Below, one piece after another: positions 45,730 through 55,327 of a DNA stretch of 64,000 nucleotides. The translations under genes were made by a program, and so were the position numbers. The stretch covers positions 1,054,001 through 1,118,000 of the forward strand of contig NZ_JAHWXQ010000002.1 in the NCBI RefSeq assembly GCF_019336435.1. Direction: 5' to 3'. This DNA comes from Pontibacter populi (GTDB taxonomy: Bacteria > Bacteroidota > Bacteroidia > Cytophagales > Hymenobacteraceae). The notes beneath the pieces were generated by a model. The model was not told where the DNA came from, searched no databases, and saw nothing but the letters and a program-made list of their open reading frames with translations. Each line of letters begins with the position of its first letter. Position 1 is the stretch's first letter.

Positions 45730-47679
45730 TTATTGGTTTGCTTTATCTGCTCTTTCCAGCACTCTGAACTCAGTTCTTCTGTTCAGCTGCATGTTTTCTG
45801 AAGATGTGTTTGGTACTGCAGGTTTGCGTTCGCCGTAGCTAACTGTTACCAGGCGTCTTTCAGATATGCCTTTGCTCTTCAGGTACTCGTAAGCTGCAAC
45901 CGCACGGTTCTCACCTAGTGTCATGTTATACTCGTCGCTTGCACGTGAGTCGCAATGGCCTTCGATGCTGATGTTAACCAGTGGATTCGCTTTCATATAA
46001 GCTACAACTCTATCCAGTTCACTTACTGACTCAGGACGCAGGTTGTACTCATCCGTATCGAAGTAGATAGGCTTAACAGCCAGTACGCCCGCACGGGTAG
46101 CAGTGGTATCTACGTAATCAATGTAGAAGTTCCGAACTATAGTTGTCGTATCGTTCAGCGACATAGGCACTTCCAGCTCTTCCGTTGTGATCTGCTTGCC
46201 ATCTTTAGCTACCTGTATCTGGAAATTACGGCCAGACAGAATATCAACCTGGTAGTAACCTGAATCAGGGCGGGTAACATCGCGGTAAGAGATCGGACGC
46301 TTATCAGCTGACTGGCCATTAAAGATCAGTTCCACACCTGGTATTGCCAGGCTGTCTACTTTAGAGAATACCTGACCCTGCACACGTACGTTGCGGATAT
46401 AGTTTATGGTATAAATGTCTTTCTCGCCGTAACCGCCAATTCTGTAAGACGACAGGTAAGCATAGCTGCCATCCGGGCTAAGTCTGTAGTAGGTATCATC
46501 ATCCGGCGTGTTTACCGGTGAACCCATGTTAACCGGCTTTGCCCATCTTCTTGCAACTGAATCATATTTAGAAGCAAAGATATCGTAACCACCCATGGTG
46601 TTGTGTCCTGTTGAGGCAAAGTACAACGTACCGTTGTCTGCAAAGTAAGGGCTGTCATCATCAAAAGGTGTGTTTATAGTGCTTCCGATGCTCTTTGGAG
46701 CTGCCCAGCTGCCATCTGCATTACGTTTTGATACATAAATATCAAGATCGCCGAACTCAGAGTAAGCGCTTGTGGAGAAGAATAAAGTCTGACCATCTTT
46801 TGTGATGAACGCATCAGACTCATAATGCTTGGTGTTAATGTTAGAACCGATGCTTTTCGGCTCGCCCCATGTTCCGTCTGCCTGACGCTCCGCAACCATA
46901 ATATCACCGTTGTTATCAGCACGGTAAAGCAACAGCTTGGTGTCGTTGTCAAATAACTGGATAGAGGCATCGTGGCTTGGGCTATTCAGGGCACCTGCTA
47001 CACGCTTGGTTGGCGACCATTCATCTTCCCCTATTCTGGTAGATTCGAAAATGTCTTCGTAGTATTCGCCATCGCGTGCTGGTGTACCACCTGTTGCCTC
47101 AGAACTACGCGAGGTATAAAGCAGGTAGTTGTCATCAGAAGAGATCACAGGGCTGTGCTCAGAATAAGCTGAGTTAACAACACCTCCCAGGTTCTTCACG
47201 AATATATCTTTCGGGTTAGCTACTTCGCGTTTCGCGTTGTTTGCATGCTGAATCAGCATGGCCAGTTCTTCACGTCGCTCTTCATCACGACGGCGTAACT
47301 CCTTCTGGGCAGCCTTAAAGTGCTCGATCGCGCTATCAAAACGATAGTTGATGTGGTCGGCACGGCCTAACCAGTATTCCAGGTCACGGTCTACGTTTGG
47401 CTTGATCTTCTGAGCGCGGTACAGGTAATCGGCAGCCTTTTCTTTATCAAAGGTCATATAGCTGATACCGGCATAATACAACGCTTTCGCATTGTTAGGA
47501 TCGTTGGCCAGTACCTGCTCATAAAAAGGAGCGGCAGCACGGTAATTTTCTTTTGCGAAGAGCTTGTTTCCACTGCGAATCAGCTTTCTGTTGCTTTGTG
47601 CAGATGCTGTAAAAGCTATCAGACACAACAGGGCTAACAGCAAAGAAAATCGTGAAAACGATTTGGCTAATTGATTCAT
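45730..47679 (-). CDS. PorE-like protein: TPR, PD40 propeller, CRD and OmpA domains
   Basis: This 649-residue exported protein (signal peptide ending TASAQ at residue 28) has a TPR region (about 35-130), several PD40/WD40-like repeats of the type DGEYYEDIF, DTKLLLYRADNNGD, GGYDIFASKYD (about 160-425), a carboxypeptidase-regulatory-like beta domain beginning near RVQGQVFSKVDS (about 430-500) and a C-terminal OmpA domain (FDTDEYNLRPES, EGHCDSRASDEYN). This domain order is that of PorE, a T9SS outer-membrane component in Porphyromonas gingivalis. The name is by architecture only. Paralogue next door lacks OmpA. Confidence 0.75.
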   Translation of the reverse strand: MNQLAKSFSRFSLLLALLCLIAFTASAQSNRKLIRSGNKLFAKENYRAAAPFYEQVLANDPNNAKALYYAGISYMTFDKEKAADYLYRAQKIKPNVDRDLEYWLGRADHINYRFDSAIEHFKAAQKELRRRDEERREELAMLIQHANNAKREVANPKDIFVKNLGGVVNSAYSEHSPVISSDDNYLLYTSRSSEATGGTPARDGEYYEDIFESTRIGEDEWSPTKRVAGALNSPSHDASIQLFDNDTKLLLYRADNNGDIMVAERQADGTWGEPKSIGSNINTKHYESDAFITKDGQTLFFSTSAYSEFGDLDIYVSKRNADGSWAAPKSIGSTINTPFDDDSPYFADNGTLYFASTGHNTMGGYDIFASKYDSVARRWAKPVNMGSPVNTPDDDTYYRLSPDGSYAYLSSYRIGGYGEKDIYTINYIRNVRVQGQVFSKVDSLAIPGVELIFNGQSADKRPISYRDVTRPDSGYYQVDILSGRNFQIQVAKDGKQITTEELEVPMSLNDTTTIVRNFYIDYVDTTATRAGVLAVKPIYFDTDEYNLRPESVSELDRVVAYMKANPLVNISIEGHCDSRASDEYNMTLGENRAVAAYEYLKSKGISERRLVTVSYGERKPAVPNTSSENMQLNRRTEFRVLERADKANQ

Positions 47680-48061
47680 GTTGTAAAGGTTTGTTATATT
47701 ATTTTCTAGGTTTGACTGAGTGTAAGATTTTAAGCATAAATGGCATTTCTGCCCATTATTTTAGCGTCTATACGAGCAATATTAAAATTGGTATATGTTA
47801 GTATATAATTATTTTATCCATTTCCGGCAGATACAGTTTTTATGTATAGCCCGTGTTGCAGCGTATTTACTATAGTTCACGTTTTCCCACAATTCCGCAC
47901 CCAAACTATAATATTCCCAATAAACAATTGAATAAAGGCAAATATATAAAAAATATGGTATTTATATATGTTCAGGTTTTGTTTTATAATTAAACAAGAA
48001 AAAACTGCCATGCTCTTATACAAGGCAGGCAGTTAAATGTTCTTACTTTAAAGCTGTATAG
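47680..48061. other. 382-bp gap with a weak minus-strand terminator
   Basis: Between the two same-strand propeller genes. ACTGCC (48004-48009) and GGCAGT (48028-48033) form a modest hairpin with T-rich minus-strand tail (48000-48036), probably the terminator for the 48062 gene. A CAAATATA (47939-47946) could be the minus -7 box of the PorE-like gene. One CTATAG core at about 47872. No coding sequence. Confidence 0.45.
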
Positions 48062-49324
48062 TTACTTACTGAGCAGCACTATCTGGTAAATATCCAGTGA
48101 TCCCATCCCTCCCGGCCTGTCAGATGAGAAATAAGCAGAAGTTCGGTTGCGGTCCAGGGTAAAGTAAAGGTCGTCGTGCGGTGAATTGATCGGGAAACCC
48201 AGGTTCTGAACAGGCTGCCAGGCACCATCGCGCATCTCAGACTTAAAAATATCGAAGCCACCCATGGTGTTATGGCCGCGGGAGCTAAAGTATAAGGTCT
48301 TTGTTTTGGCATCGACAAAAGCTGCATCTTCGTCGTGGGCAGTATTAATATTTGCGCCAAGGTTAATAGCCGCGCTCCAGCTACCATCCGGGAACTTCTG
48401 ACTCACATACAGATCAAGTCCGCCAAAGCCACCGGGCCTGTCGCTTGCAAAAAAAGCAAATTCTCCACCCTCAGTTATATGTACTGATGTTTCGTTTGCT
48501 AGCTGGCTTAAAGGTATTGGAAGTGGTTTCGGGTTCACCCACGCGCCTTTGGCCTGGTCAAAGCTTCGCAGCCCTTCAGCAGATGCGTAGGTGTAAAGCA
48601 GGTTACCATTAGGCGATATCGTTACAATGGCTTGTCCATGCTTGGTATTATCTGATTTCAGGTATTCTTTAGATCGCTGCCATGCACCACCTGACCTCCT
48701 GGAAACTTTGATCAGTTCCGGTCCTTCAGGCGCATCGTGCACGGTAAAAAGCAGCGTAGAGTCATTATCAGTAAGCACAGGCACATACTCTACTTCTTTT
48801 GAGTTTACAGCTGCTCCAAGGTTTACCACCTGCGCTACCGATGGCTGCACCATCAGCGCCTGTCCGGCATTGCACTCATCAATACGCTTGCGAATTACTT
48901 CTACATAGTTCCAGTCTGCCCGACCGGTGCTGTATATCTCCTGCTGGTAATATTTTTTTGCTTCCTCAAACTCATAGTTCTGATGTAGCGCCTCTGCCAG
49001 GTTCACGATCACCTTTTCCCCAAATTTAGGATCTATGTCGTATACTTTTTGCAGACTTAGTTTCGCCTTGCGCGGATCGCGAAGCTCCAGCTGACTGATT
49101 CCCAGCCGGTACAGGGCCATGACATTATTAGGATCCTTCTCCAGTGCTTTCTGATACCACTCGGCAGCTTCGGCAAAGTCTGCCTTTGCATACGCTTTGT
49201 CGGCCTTACGCATGTTGGCATCAGCTGCATCCGTATCGGGCATACGCATGCCAGCGCAAACTATAGCCACCAGTAAAAGTAGGCTGCATAAACCTTTAGC
49301 GGACCAAAATTTATACTGTTTCAT
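48062..49324 (-). CDS. TPR and PD40-propeller protein, shorter PorE-like paralogue
   Basis: Starting at the ATG at 49324 the protein has 420 residues, a signal-anchor-like N-terminus (SLLLLVAIVCAGMRM), TPR motifs (about 35-130: AEAAEWYQKALEKDPNNVMA) and a run of PD40 repeats ending DRPGGMGSLDIYQIVLLSK. Several repeats match those of the PorE-like protein (SSRGHNTMGGFDIF), so the two share ancestry, but this one has neither the CRD nor OmpA domain. A longer form beginning at 49387 is possible. Function unknown; peptidoglycan or protein scaffolding is a guess. Confidence 0.75.
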   Translation of the reverse strand: MKQYKFWSAKGLCSLLLLVAIVCAGMRMPDTDAADANMRKADKAYAKADFAEAAEWYQKALEKDPNNVMALYRLGISQLELRDPRKAKLSLQKVYDIDPKFGEKVIVNLAEALHQNYEFEEAKKYYQQEIYSTGRADWNYVEVIRKRIDECNAGQALMVQPSVAQVVNLGAAVNSKEVEYVPVLTDNDSTLLFTVHDAPEGPELIKVSRRSGGAWQRSKEYLKSDNTKHGQAIVTISPNGNLLYTYASAEGLRSFDQAKGAWVNPKPLPIPLSQLANETSVHITEGGEFAFFASDRPGGFGGLDLYVSQKFPDGSWSAAINLGANINTAHDEDAAFVDAKTKTLYFSSRGHNTMGGFDIFKSEMRDGAWQPVQNLGFPINSPHDDLYFTLDRNRTSAYFSSDRPGGMGSLDIYQIVLLSK

Positions 49325-49509
49325 TTTTTTAGGCGTTATACCAGGCAAGTGTGACCAGTAAAGAGGCATATTCTTCATGTTTGGCAAATAAAACGTACCT
49401 TTGTAAGTACTTAAGTTCTGACTTCAGATGCTTAAGTTAACAATTTTATACATTTTCAAACCCCTATATTACAAATATCCGGGGATCGTACCAAATCAGA
49501 AGAAGCAGC

Positions 49510-50118
49510 ATGGTTATAAAAGAAGCAAAATTTTTGATGAGCAATACCCGCGTGGAGGAATGTCCGGCACCAGACAAGCCTGAATATGCCTTTATTGGCC
49601 GCTCTAATGTGGGTAAGTCATCGCTTATCAATATGCTTACAGAACAGAAAGGGCTTGCTAAAACTTCTTCATCGCCTGGCAAAACCCAGCTTATTAACCA
49701 CTTCCTTATTAATGATACCTGGTACCTGGTGGATTTGCCCGGTTACGGATATGCTAAAGTAAGCAAGGGGTCCCGCGACGATTGGCGCAAGATGATAAAC
49801 TATTACTTTCAGAAGCGCGAAAACCTGACCTGCATCTTTGTACTGATCGACTCGCGTCATGAGCCGATGAAGACAGACATGGATTTTATTAATCATTTAG
49901 GGCAGGTTGGTGTGCCTTTTGTGATCGTTTTTACGAAAGCTGATAAACAGTCTTCTGTTAAGACGGACTCAACTATAGCCGCTTACAAGCGTACATTGCT
50001 GCAAACATGGGATGAGCTGCCGCGCATTTTTGTAACTTCATCTGAGAAAAGAACGGGACGCGACGAACTGCTGGCCTTTATAGATGAAGTAAATGCACAG
50101 GTGCAGACCCAGCAATAG
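49510..50118 (+). CDS. engB: Ribosome biogenesis GTPase EngB (YsxC/YihA)
   Basis: EngB is needed for late 50S subunit assembly. The 202-residue GTPase shows FIGRSNVGKSSLI (G1, 29-41), DLPGYGYAKV (G3) and FTKADK (G4). It is a single-domain Era-type GTPase. A TACCTTTG -7 box is at 49396-49403, 107 bp upstream. Genes 3' follow at short spacing. Confidence 0.96.
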   Translation: MVIKEAKFLMSNTRVEECPAPDKPEYAFIGRSNVGKSSLINMLTEQKGLAKTSSSPGKTQLINHFLINDTWYLVDLPGYGYAKVSKGSRDDWRKMINYYFQKRENLTCIFVLIDSRHEPMKTDMDFINHLGQVGVPFVIVFTKADKQSSVKTDSTIAAYKRTLLQTWDELPRIFVTSSEKRTGRDELLAFIDEVNAQVQTQQ

Positions 50119-50153
50119 TCCCGCTTGAGTTTAATTTTAAATCAAATTCCCTT

Positions 50154-50558
50154 ATGAAAACTAAAATCTCATTATTGTTTCTTTTATTTGCCTTTATGGC
50201 AGTAACGGCTTCGGCCCAGACAGCTACAACCACAGACGAGAAAACAGAAAAGCCTGCTTACTGGATACCTGATAATGTGCTGCCTGCAGCGGAACACTAC
50301 AAAGGTGGTAAAGAAGGCATGTATGCGTTCATCAGCAAAGAAATGCAGTATCCGGCGCTGGCTAAACGTAACCGTGTTATGGGCGAGGCAATCATCGGCT
50401 TTACGATCAATGAAGATGGCTCTACGTCTGGGTTTAAGGTATTACGTAACCCGGGTGCCGGCACTGGCGAAGAAGCGTTACGTGTAGCCAGACAACTTAA
50501 ATTTAATGCCCCGGGCTATGCCCTTAATGTTAGTATACCTATTCAGTTTAAACTATAA
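50154..50558 (+). CDS. Exported TonB C-terminal-domain protein
   Basis: This 134-residue protein has a signal peptide (MKTKISLLFLLFAFMAVTASAQ) followed by a single TonB C-terminal domain (YPALAKRNRVMGEAIIGFTI, GFKVLRNPGAGTGEEALRV, LKFNAPGYALNVSIPIQFKL). It lacks the membrane helix and Pro-rich spacer of a true TonB, so it is not coupled to ExbB/D directly. Such proteins are common in Bacteroidota; one guess is a periplasmic competitor or adaptor for receptors. It may be cotranscribed with engB and the next gene. Confidence 0.8.
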   Translation: MKTKISLLFLLFAFMAVTASAQTATTTDEKTEKPAYWIPDNVLPAAEHYKGGKEGMYAFISKEMQYPALAKRNRVMGEAIIGFTINEDGSTSGFKVLRNPGAGTGEEALRVARQLKFNAPGYALNVSIPIQFKL

Positions 50559-50576
50559 TAAAAGTTTTTATTCTCT

Positions 50577-51092
50577 ATGCCTATTGATCTAAGACAAGTT
50601 GCAGCCATTTCCGGCATGAACGGCCTGTACCGTGTGGTAGCTCCTACACGTACCGGTGTTATCGTTGAGTCTTTATCTGACAAGCCGCAGCGTATGGTTG
50701 CTCAGGCACGCCAGCGTATGTCGTTACTGGATGAGATCTCTATCTATACTACTGATGAAGAAACAACCGTGCCACTGGCTGAGGTGTTCGACCGCATCAA
50801 CGAAAAGTATGGCGATGACCTGCCACTGAGCGAAAAACCAGCGGACCATGAGTACAAGGCCTTTATGGAACAAATACTGCCTGACTTTGACGAAGAGCGT
50901 GTTTACCTTTCGGACATGAAGAAGCTGGCTACTTGGTACAGAATAGTGAAACAGCACATCGGTTTTACTGCACCGGAAAAAGAGGAGAAAGCGGCAGAGA
51001 AAAAAGCTGAAAAGAAAGCTCCGAAAGCCAAAGCAACAGAAGAAAAACCTGAAGCGGCAGAAGAGAAAAAGACCAAAAAGAAAAAAGAGTAA
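50577..51092 (+). CDS. DUF5606 domain protein
   Basis: This 171-residue protein has the DUF5606 opening PIDLRQVAAISGMNGLYRVV and a central helical part, then a Lys/Glu/Ala-rich tail (about 135-171) that is probably disordered. The domain is found almost only in Bacteroidota and is of unknown function; the early residues resemble a small SH3-like barrel. It follows the TonB-domain gene by 18 bp and ends at a terminator. Confidence 0.85.
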   Translation: MPIDLRQVAAISGMNGLYRVVAPTRTGVIVESLSDKPQRMVAQARQRMSLLDEISIYTTDEETTVPLAEVFDRINEKYGDDLPLSEKPADHEYKAFMEQILPDFDEERVYLSDMKKLATWYRIVKQHIGFTAPEKEEKAAEKKAEKKAPKAKATEEKPEAAEEKKTKKKKE

Positions 51093-51100
51093 CTATATAA

Positions 51101-51132
51101 AAAGGCCTTCTGCAAAAGAAGGCCTTTTTTGT
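51101..51132 (+). terminator. Terminator of the engB-DUF5606 unit
   Basis: AAAAAGGCCTT pairs with AAGGCCTTTTTT; 9-base loop. Confidence 0.85.
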
Positions 51133-51153
51133 TTCTGTACTATAGTTTAAGAA

Positions 51154-51465
51154 ATGGAATACGCAGCAGTAATACTTTCGGGCGCCACACAGCAATTACA
51201 AAAACTGTTCAATACAGATGATCTGCAACAAACACACAGCATGGCTGAGCTCCAGCATAAAGTAGCCCTGGCCGTGCAGCAACTGTTACAGACTGACCTG
51301 AACCGCCTCCTGAATATTCTTTACCGCATAGATGTAGACGAACACCAGGTAAAACAGGCCATGCTGCTCCCCTCCGAACCTGAAGTGGCAGACCGTATAG
51401 CCCATTTAATAATAAAGCGGGAACTGCAAAAGGCGCAGACCCGCTTTATATATCGTTCTAATTAA
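51154..51465 (+). CDS. Small hypothetical protein
   Basis: This 103-residue protein is helical and soluble (LSGATQQLQKLFNTDDLQQ, VALAVQQLLQTDLNRLLNIL, EPEVADRIAHLIIKRELQKA). I recall similar small proteins near fbp in relatives, without any function. It is expressed between two terminators and converges with fbp. Confidence is from composition and position. Confidence 0.6.
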   Translation: MEYAAVILSGATQQLQKLFNTDDLQQTHSMAELQHKVALAVQQLLQTDLNRLLNILYRIDVDEHQVKQAMLLPSEPEVADRIAHLIIKRELQKAQTRFIYRSN

Positions 51466-51475
51466 AAGCTATAGT

Positions 51476-52483
51476 TTAAACAGCTGCTACTTCGCTTTTA
51501 ATAAACTCTTCTACTTTATCAACCATCTCCGGGGAGCCTATTACCAACGGGCAACGCTGGTGTAATTCGGTTGGCTCAATTTCCAGAATACGGCGGCTGC
51601 CATTGGTCGCTTTACCGCCAGCCTGCTCTACTATATAAGCCAGCGCGTTGCACTCATACATCAGGCGAAGTTTACCATTTGGTGCCTTTGCTGTTGACGG
51701 GTAAATATATACACCACCCTTCAGTAGGTTTCTATGGAAATCGGCTACAAGCGAACCGATGTAACGCGCAGAATAATTGTTCTCTTTGCAATAGTTCAGG
51801 TACTGCTTAATGCTTTCCGGGAAGCTGTTCACGCTGCCTTCGTTGCAGGAATAAACATTACCGTTCGCCGGTGTTTTAATATCCGGGTGCGACAGGAAAA
51901 ACTCACCAAGCGACGGATCGTAGGTGAAACCGTTTACACCGTGCCCAGTTGTGTATACCAGCATCGTAGACGAACCATAGATAATATAGCCCGCCGCCAC
52001 CTGCTGTGTTCCCATCTGCAGGCAATCTTCCATAGTTCCATCGCAGCCAGTTTCTGACTTTCTTCTGTAAATAGAGAAGATTGTTCCGATAGATACGTTC
52101 ACATCAATGTTAGACGAACCATCCAAAGGATCTATGGCTACAATGTACTTGCCTTTCTTATTGCCTGTATGTATAGCCTCATCTTCTTCCTCAGAGATGA
52201 TCGTGCATACTTCACCACCGTTTCGGAGCGCCCTGATGAAGCGGATATTGGCAATCACGTCCAGTTTTTGTTGCTCCTCTCCCTGCACGTTCTGTTGACC
52301 GTAAGCTCCGGTCACATCAAGCAGGCCTGCGCGGTTAATTTCGCGGTTCACGATTTTACCTGCCAGCGCAATATCTCGCAGTAATTGAGAAAGTTCTCCT
52401 GTTGCAAACGGAAAAGCTTCCTGTTTTCTCATAATAAACCTGTCAAGGGTAGTACCTACAGGTATAGCAAGATTGAAATTCAT
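51476..52483 (-). CDS. fbp: Fructose-1,6-bisphosphatase, class I
   Basis: FBPase hydrolyses fructose-1,6-bisphosphate to fructose-6-phosphate in gluconeogenesis. The 335-residue protein has the metal site [25 protein letters not shown] and the substrate region [25 protein letters not shown]. It is class I type, normal length. A -7 box TATTTTTG is at 52524-52517 (minus). It converges with the small gene before. Confidence 0.97.
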   Translation of the reverse strand: MNFNLAIPVGTTLDRFIMRKQEAFPFATGELSQLLRDIALAGKIVNREINRAGLLDVTGAYGQQNVQGEEQQKLDVIANIRFIRALRNGGEVCTIISEEEDEAIHTGNKKGKYIVAIDPLDGSSNIDVNVSIGTIFSIYRRKSETGCDGTMEDCLQMGTQQVAAGYIIYGSSTMLVYTTGHGVNGFTYDPSLGEFFLSHPDIKTPANGNVYSCNEGSVNSFPESIKQYLNYCKENNYSARYIGSLVADFHRNLLKGGVYIYPSTAKAPNGKLRLMYECNALAYIVEQAGGKATNGSRRILEIEPTELHQRCPLVIGSPEMVDKVEEFIKSEVAAV

Positions 52484-52583
52484 AAGAGCAGATGGTTTGA
52501 TCTAAATATAGTAGTACAAAAATATCATTTTTTGATTCATAAACGAAGGCTACCTATTTTTACGTGTTATTATCCCTGAAGGA

Positions 52584-53843
52584 ATGAAAATATACAAGTT
52601 TGGTGGTGCATCCGTTAAAAGTGCCGACGCTTTCCGGAACCTTGCGCAAATAGTGCAGAACCATGGTAGTAAAAGCAAGCTGCTTATTGTTGTGTCGGCT
52701 ATGGGCAAAACTACCAATGCATTGGAGCAGGTTTTTGACCAGGCCTTTCATAACAAAGATTATAACAACACGTTGCAGCAGAGCCGTGATTACCATTTTG
52801 AGGTAGTGCAGGCATTGTTCCCGGACGAAAGTCACCCTGTATACGAAGAGTTGGAGCACCTGTTCTCTAAATTAAACGATACGTTGCAAACCCTTAACCG
52901 TCAGGCTGGTTACGACCAACTATACGACCAGACCGTAAGCTTCGGCGAACTAATGGCCTCTGTTATACTACACCACTTTTTGCAGCTCCAGCAGTTTACG
53001 AATACCTGGATAGACAGCCGTAAGTACATACAGACCGATACTACCTGGCGCGAAGCCAAAATAGACTGGAACTGGACCGAACGACTGATAAAGCGCGACC
53101 TGCCCACTATACTCGAACAGCAACTTATAGTTACACAAGGGTTTTTAGGGGGCACCAACAATGGCCAGACTACTACGCTTGGCCGCGAAGGCTCTGATTT
53201 TAGCGGCGCCATTTTTGCCTATTGCCTGCACGCTGAAGCCATGTATATCTGGAAAGATGTGGATGGCCTGCTGAATGCGGACCCTAAATATTTTACTGAA
53301 ACGGTTCGCTATCCCGAAATATCGTATCAGGAAACGGTGGAAATGGCTTATTACGGTGCCTCAGTTATTCACCCTAAAACTATAAAGCCGCTCGCCAATC
53401 GCTTAATTCCGCTTTACGTAAAGTCCTTCCTGAACCCAGCCGGCGAAGGCACCAAAATATGCGACTGCCGTTACCAGAAACTGGCTCCTGCATATATTAT
53501 TAAGGAGAACCAGTGCCTTATCTCCTTCAGTGTTAAAGATTTTACATTTATCTCTGAGAAGAACTTAGGGACTATCTTCAATGCCCTCTCAGAGCTACGC
53601 CTCAAAATAAACCTGATGCAGAATTCTGCTATCTCCTTCTCAGTGTGTACCGACTGCCATGAGCAGCGCCTGGAGAAACTTTTGCAAACCCTACAGGATG
53701 AGTTTATTATACACTATAACACAGGGCTTACACTATATACTATAAAAAACTACGACACCAACAGCATTAACAAAACTATAGATGGCAAGCAGGTGCTTCT
53801 GGAACAGCGGACGCGCACTACATTTCAATTTGTTAGTAAATAA
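52584..53843 (+). CDS. Aspartate kinase
   Basis: This 419-residue enzyme phosphorylates aspartate, the first step to lysine, threonine and methionine. It has KFGGASV (5-11; Thr of the usual KFGGTSV replaced by Ala), the VSAMGKTT segment, GREGSDFSGA (about 195-205) and WKDVDGLLNADPK, then a C-terminal ACT-type regulatory region. Monofunctional, with no homoserine dehydrogenase domain. Feedback specificity is not readable from the sequence. Confidence 0.9.
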   Translation: MKIYKFGGASVKSADAFRNLAQIVQNHGSKSKLLIVVSAMGKTTNALEQVFDQAFHNKDYNNTLQQSRDYHFEVVQALFPDESHPVYEELEHLFSKLNDTLQTLNRQAGYDQLYDQTVSFGELMASVILHHFLQLQQFTNTWIDSRKYIQTDTTWREAKIDWNWTERLIKRDLPTILEQQLIVTQGFLGGTNNGQTTTLGREGSDFSGAIFAYCLHAEAMYIWKDVDGLLNADPKYFTETVRYPEISYQETVEMAYYGASVIHPKTIKPLANRLIPLYVKSFLNPAGEGTKICDCRYQKLAPAYIIKENQCLISFSVKDFTFISEKNLGTIFNALSELRLKINLMQNSAISFSVCTDCHEQRLEKLLQTLQDEFIIHYNTGLTLYTIKNYDTNSINKTIDGKQVLLEQRTRTTFQFVSK

Positions 53844-53995
53844 AGTATATATTTCACGCAACAAATAGTATATATTTTATGTAGGTTATGTATATTTGCA
53901 CATTGTGTAGCAAAAGTTCCTGATTAATTACAGTTTCTAAATATTAGAATCTGCGTATATAAGAACTGTCGCTCCTACTAAATATTACGGCTCCT

Positions 53996-54223
53996 ATGCA
54001 ACCTGTTGAGAAAGTAAATAAGTTATTTGTCGTAAAGTTATGCTTACTGTGTGGGTTGTTATACCTGGGTTATGTTATGGAGGTACCACAGTTGGTAAAC
54101 CCAGCAAAGGCCCGGCCTGTGGAGCATTATGCTTTCCCGGCTAATGACTATGAGCCAAAACAGATAAAGAAACTTTACTATCGCATAGTAACAAACCCTG
54201 AGCCTCAAGAGATCGCCATCTAA
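53996..54223 (+). CDS. Small membrane-anchored protein, unknown
   Basis: This 75-residue protein has one short hydrophobic segment (FVVKLCLLCGLLYLGYVM, about 11-28) and a polar C-terminal half (EHYAFPANDYEPKQIKKLYY). It is not a known family. A terminator 7 bp after its stop supports a real transcript. It may be a signal-anchored or secreted small protein. Confidence 0.5.
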   Translation: MQPVEKVNKLFVVKLCLLCGLLYLGYVMEVPQLVNPAKARPVEHYAFPANDYEPKQIKKLYYRIVTNPEPQEIAI

Positions 54224-54230
54224 AAATATA

Positions 54231-54256
54231 AGCCTGCTACGAAGCAGGCTTTTTTT
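54231..54256 (+). terminator. Terminator of the small membrane gene
   Basis: AGCCTGCT pairs with AGCAGGCT around ACGA, followed by a seven-base T-run (54250-54256). Confidence 0.85.
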
Positions 54257-54314
54257 ATGTGCTTGCCACAAAAAGCTTTAAATTAGCCTGCACATTAACT
54301 CTGAAATTTTAACT

Positions 54315-55088
54315 ATGGAATTTATACTTGTTACATCACAGGCACAGCCGAACGTTGCCCTTATCCAATTAAACAGACCTAAAGAACTGAACGCGCTTAA
54401 CCTGCAGTTGATGGGGGAATTGCGCGATGCCCTAAAACAGCTAGACGAGGATGAGAACGTGCGGGCTATAGTTATAACCGGTAACGAACGTGCTTTTGCT
54501 GCTGGCGCCGATATTAAACAAATGGCTGGCAAAACGGCTATCGACATGCTCAACATCGATCAGTTCTCTACCTGGGACCAGATCCGAAAGACTAAAAAAC
54601 CAATTATAGCTGCTGTGTCCGGATTTGCATTGGGTGGCGGTTGCGAACTGGCTATGACCTGCGACATGATCATCGCCTCTGAAACAGCCATGTTTGGCCA
54701 GCCTGAAATTAAAATCGGGGTAATGCCGGGCGCAGGCGGAACACAACGCTTAACCAAAGCTATCGGTAAAGCAAAAGCCATGGAAATGGTATTGACCGGT
54801 AAGTTTATGCCCGCCGAAGAAGCTGAAAAGCAAGGCCTGATCAATCGCGTAGTGCCTGTAGAACTATACCTGGAAGAAGCTTTTAAACTGGCCGGAGAAA
54901 TTGCCCAGATGTCTCCGGTAGCTATAAAGCTGGCGAAGGAATCTGTAAACCGTGCTTTTGAAACGCAGTTGGATGAAGGTTTACATTTTGAGCGTAAGAA
55001 CTTCTATCTATGCTTTGCCTCTGAAGACCAGACCGAAGGCATGAATGCCTTTGTCGAAAAACGCAGACCGGAATTTAAAGGAAAATAG
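54315..55088 (+). CDS. Enoyl-CoA hydratase/isomerase family protein
   Basis: This 257-residue crotonase-fold enzyme has AAGADIKQMAGK (about 61-72), GFALGGGCELAMTCDMI (oxyanion and dimer helix) and QPEIKIGVMPGAGGTQRL with the catalytic Glu. It is close to the short-chain enoyl-CoA hydratases of fatty-acid or amino-acid breakdown. No other beta-oxidation gene lies nearby, so I give no symbol. Confidence 0.9.
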   Translation: MEFILVTSQAQPNVALIQLNRPKELNALNLQLMGELRDALKQLDEDENVRAIVITGNERAFAAGADIKQMAGKTAIDMLNIDQFSTWDQIRKTKKPIIAAVSGFALGGGCELAMTCDMIIASETAMFGQPEIKIGVMPGAGGTQRLTKAIGKAKAMEMVLTGKFMPAEEAEKQGLINRVVPVELYLEEAFKLAGEIAQMSPVAIKLAKESVNRAFETQLDEGLHFERKNFYLCFASEDQTEGMNAFVEKRRPEFKGK

Positions 55089-55118
55089 GTTATAGGTTAG
55101 GAGTTAGAAGGTCATTCA

Positions 55119-55148
55119 ACCCCTCCTCGTCTTAGGAGGGGTGTTTTT
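55119..55148 (+). terminator. Terminator of the enoyl-CoA hydratase gene
   Basis: ACCCCTCCT (55119-55127) pairs with AGGAGGGGT (55134-55142), then GTTTTT. Confidence 0.7.
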
Positions 55149-55327
55149 ACTTACCACTTTGAACTGTATTGCACTTCACTACCTGTTCTTGCTAAAGTTA
55201 GCTTTTATTTCATCCAGTACCGCCCTCTATTGCTGGAAGACATCTTTCAAATGCGAATGAACTTGATACTTAATTCTTTCAATCTTTAAGTGCGGTCAAG
55301 GTCTGCTAATTCTACACCTGTCCCGCT

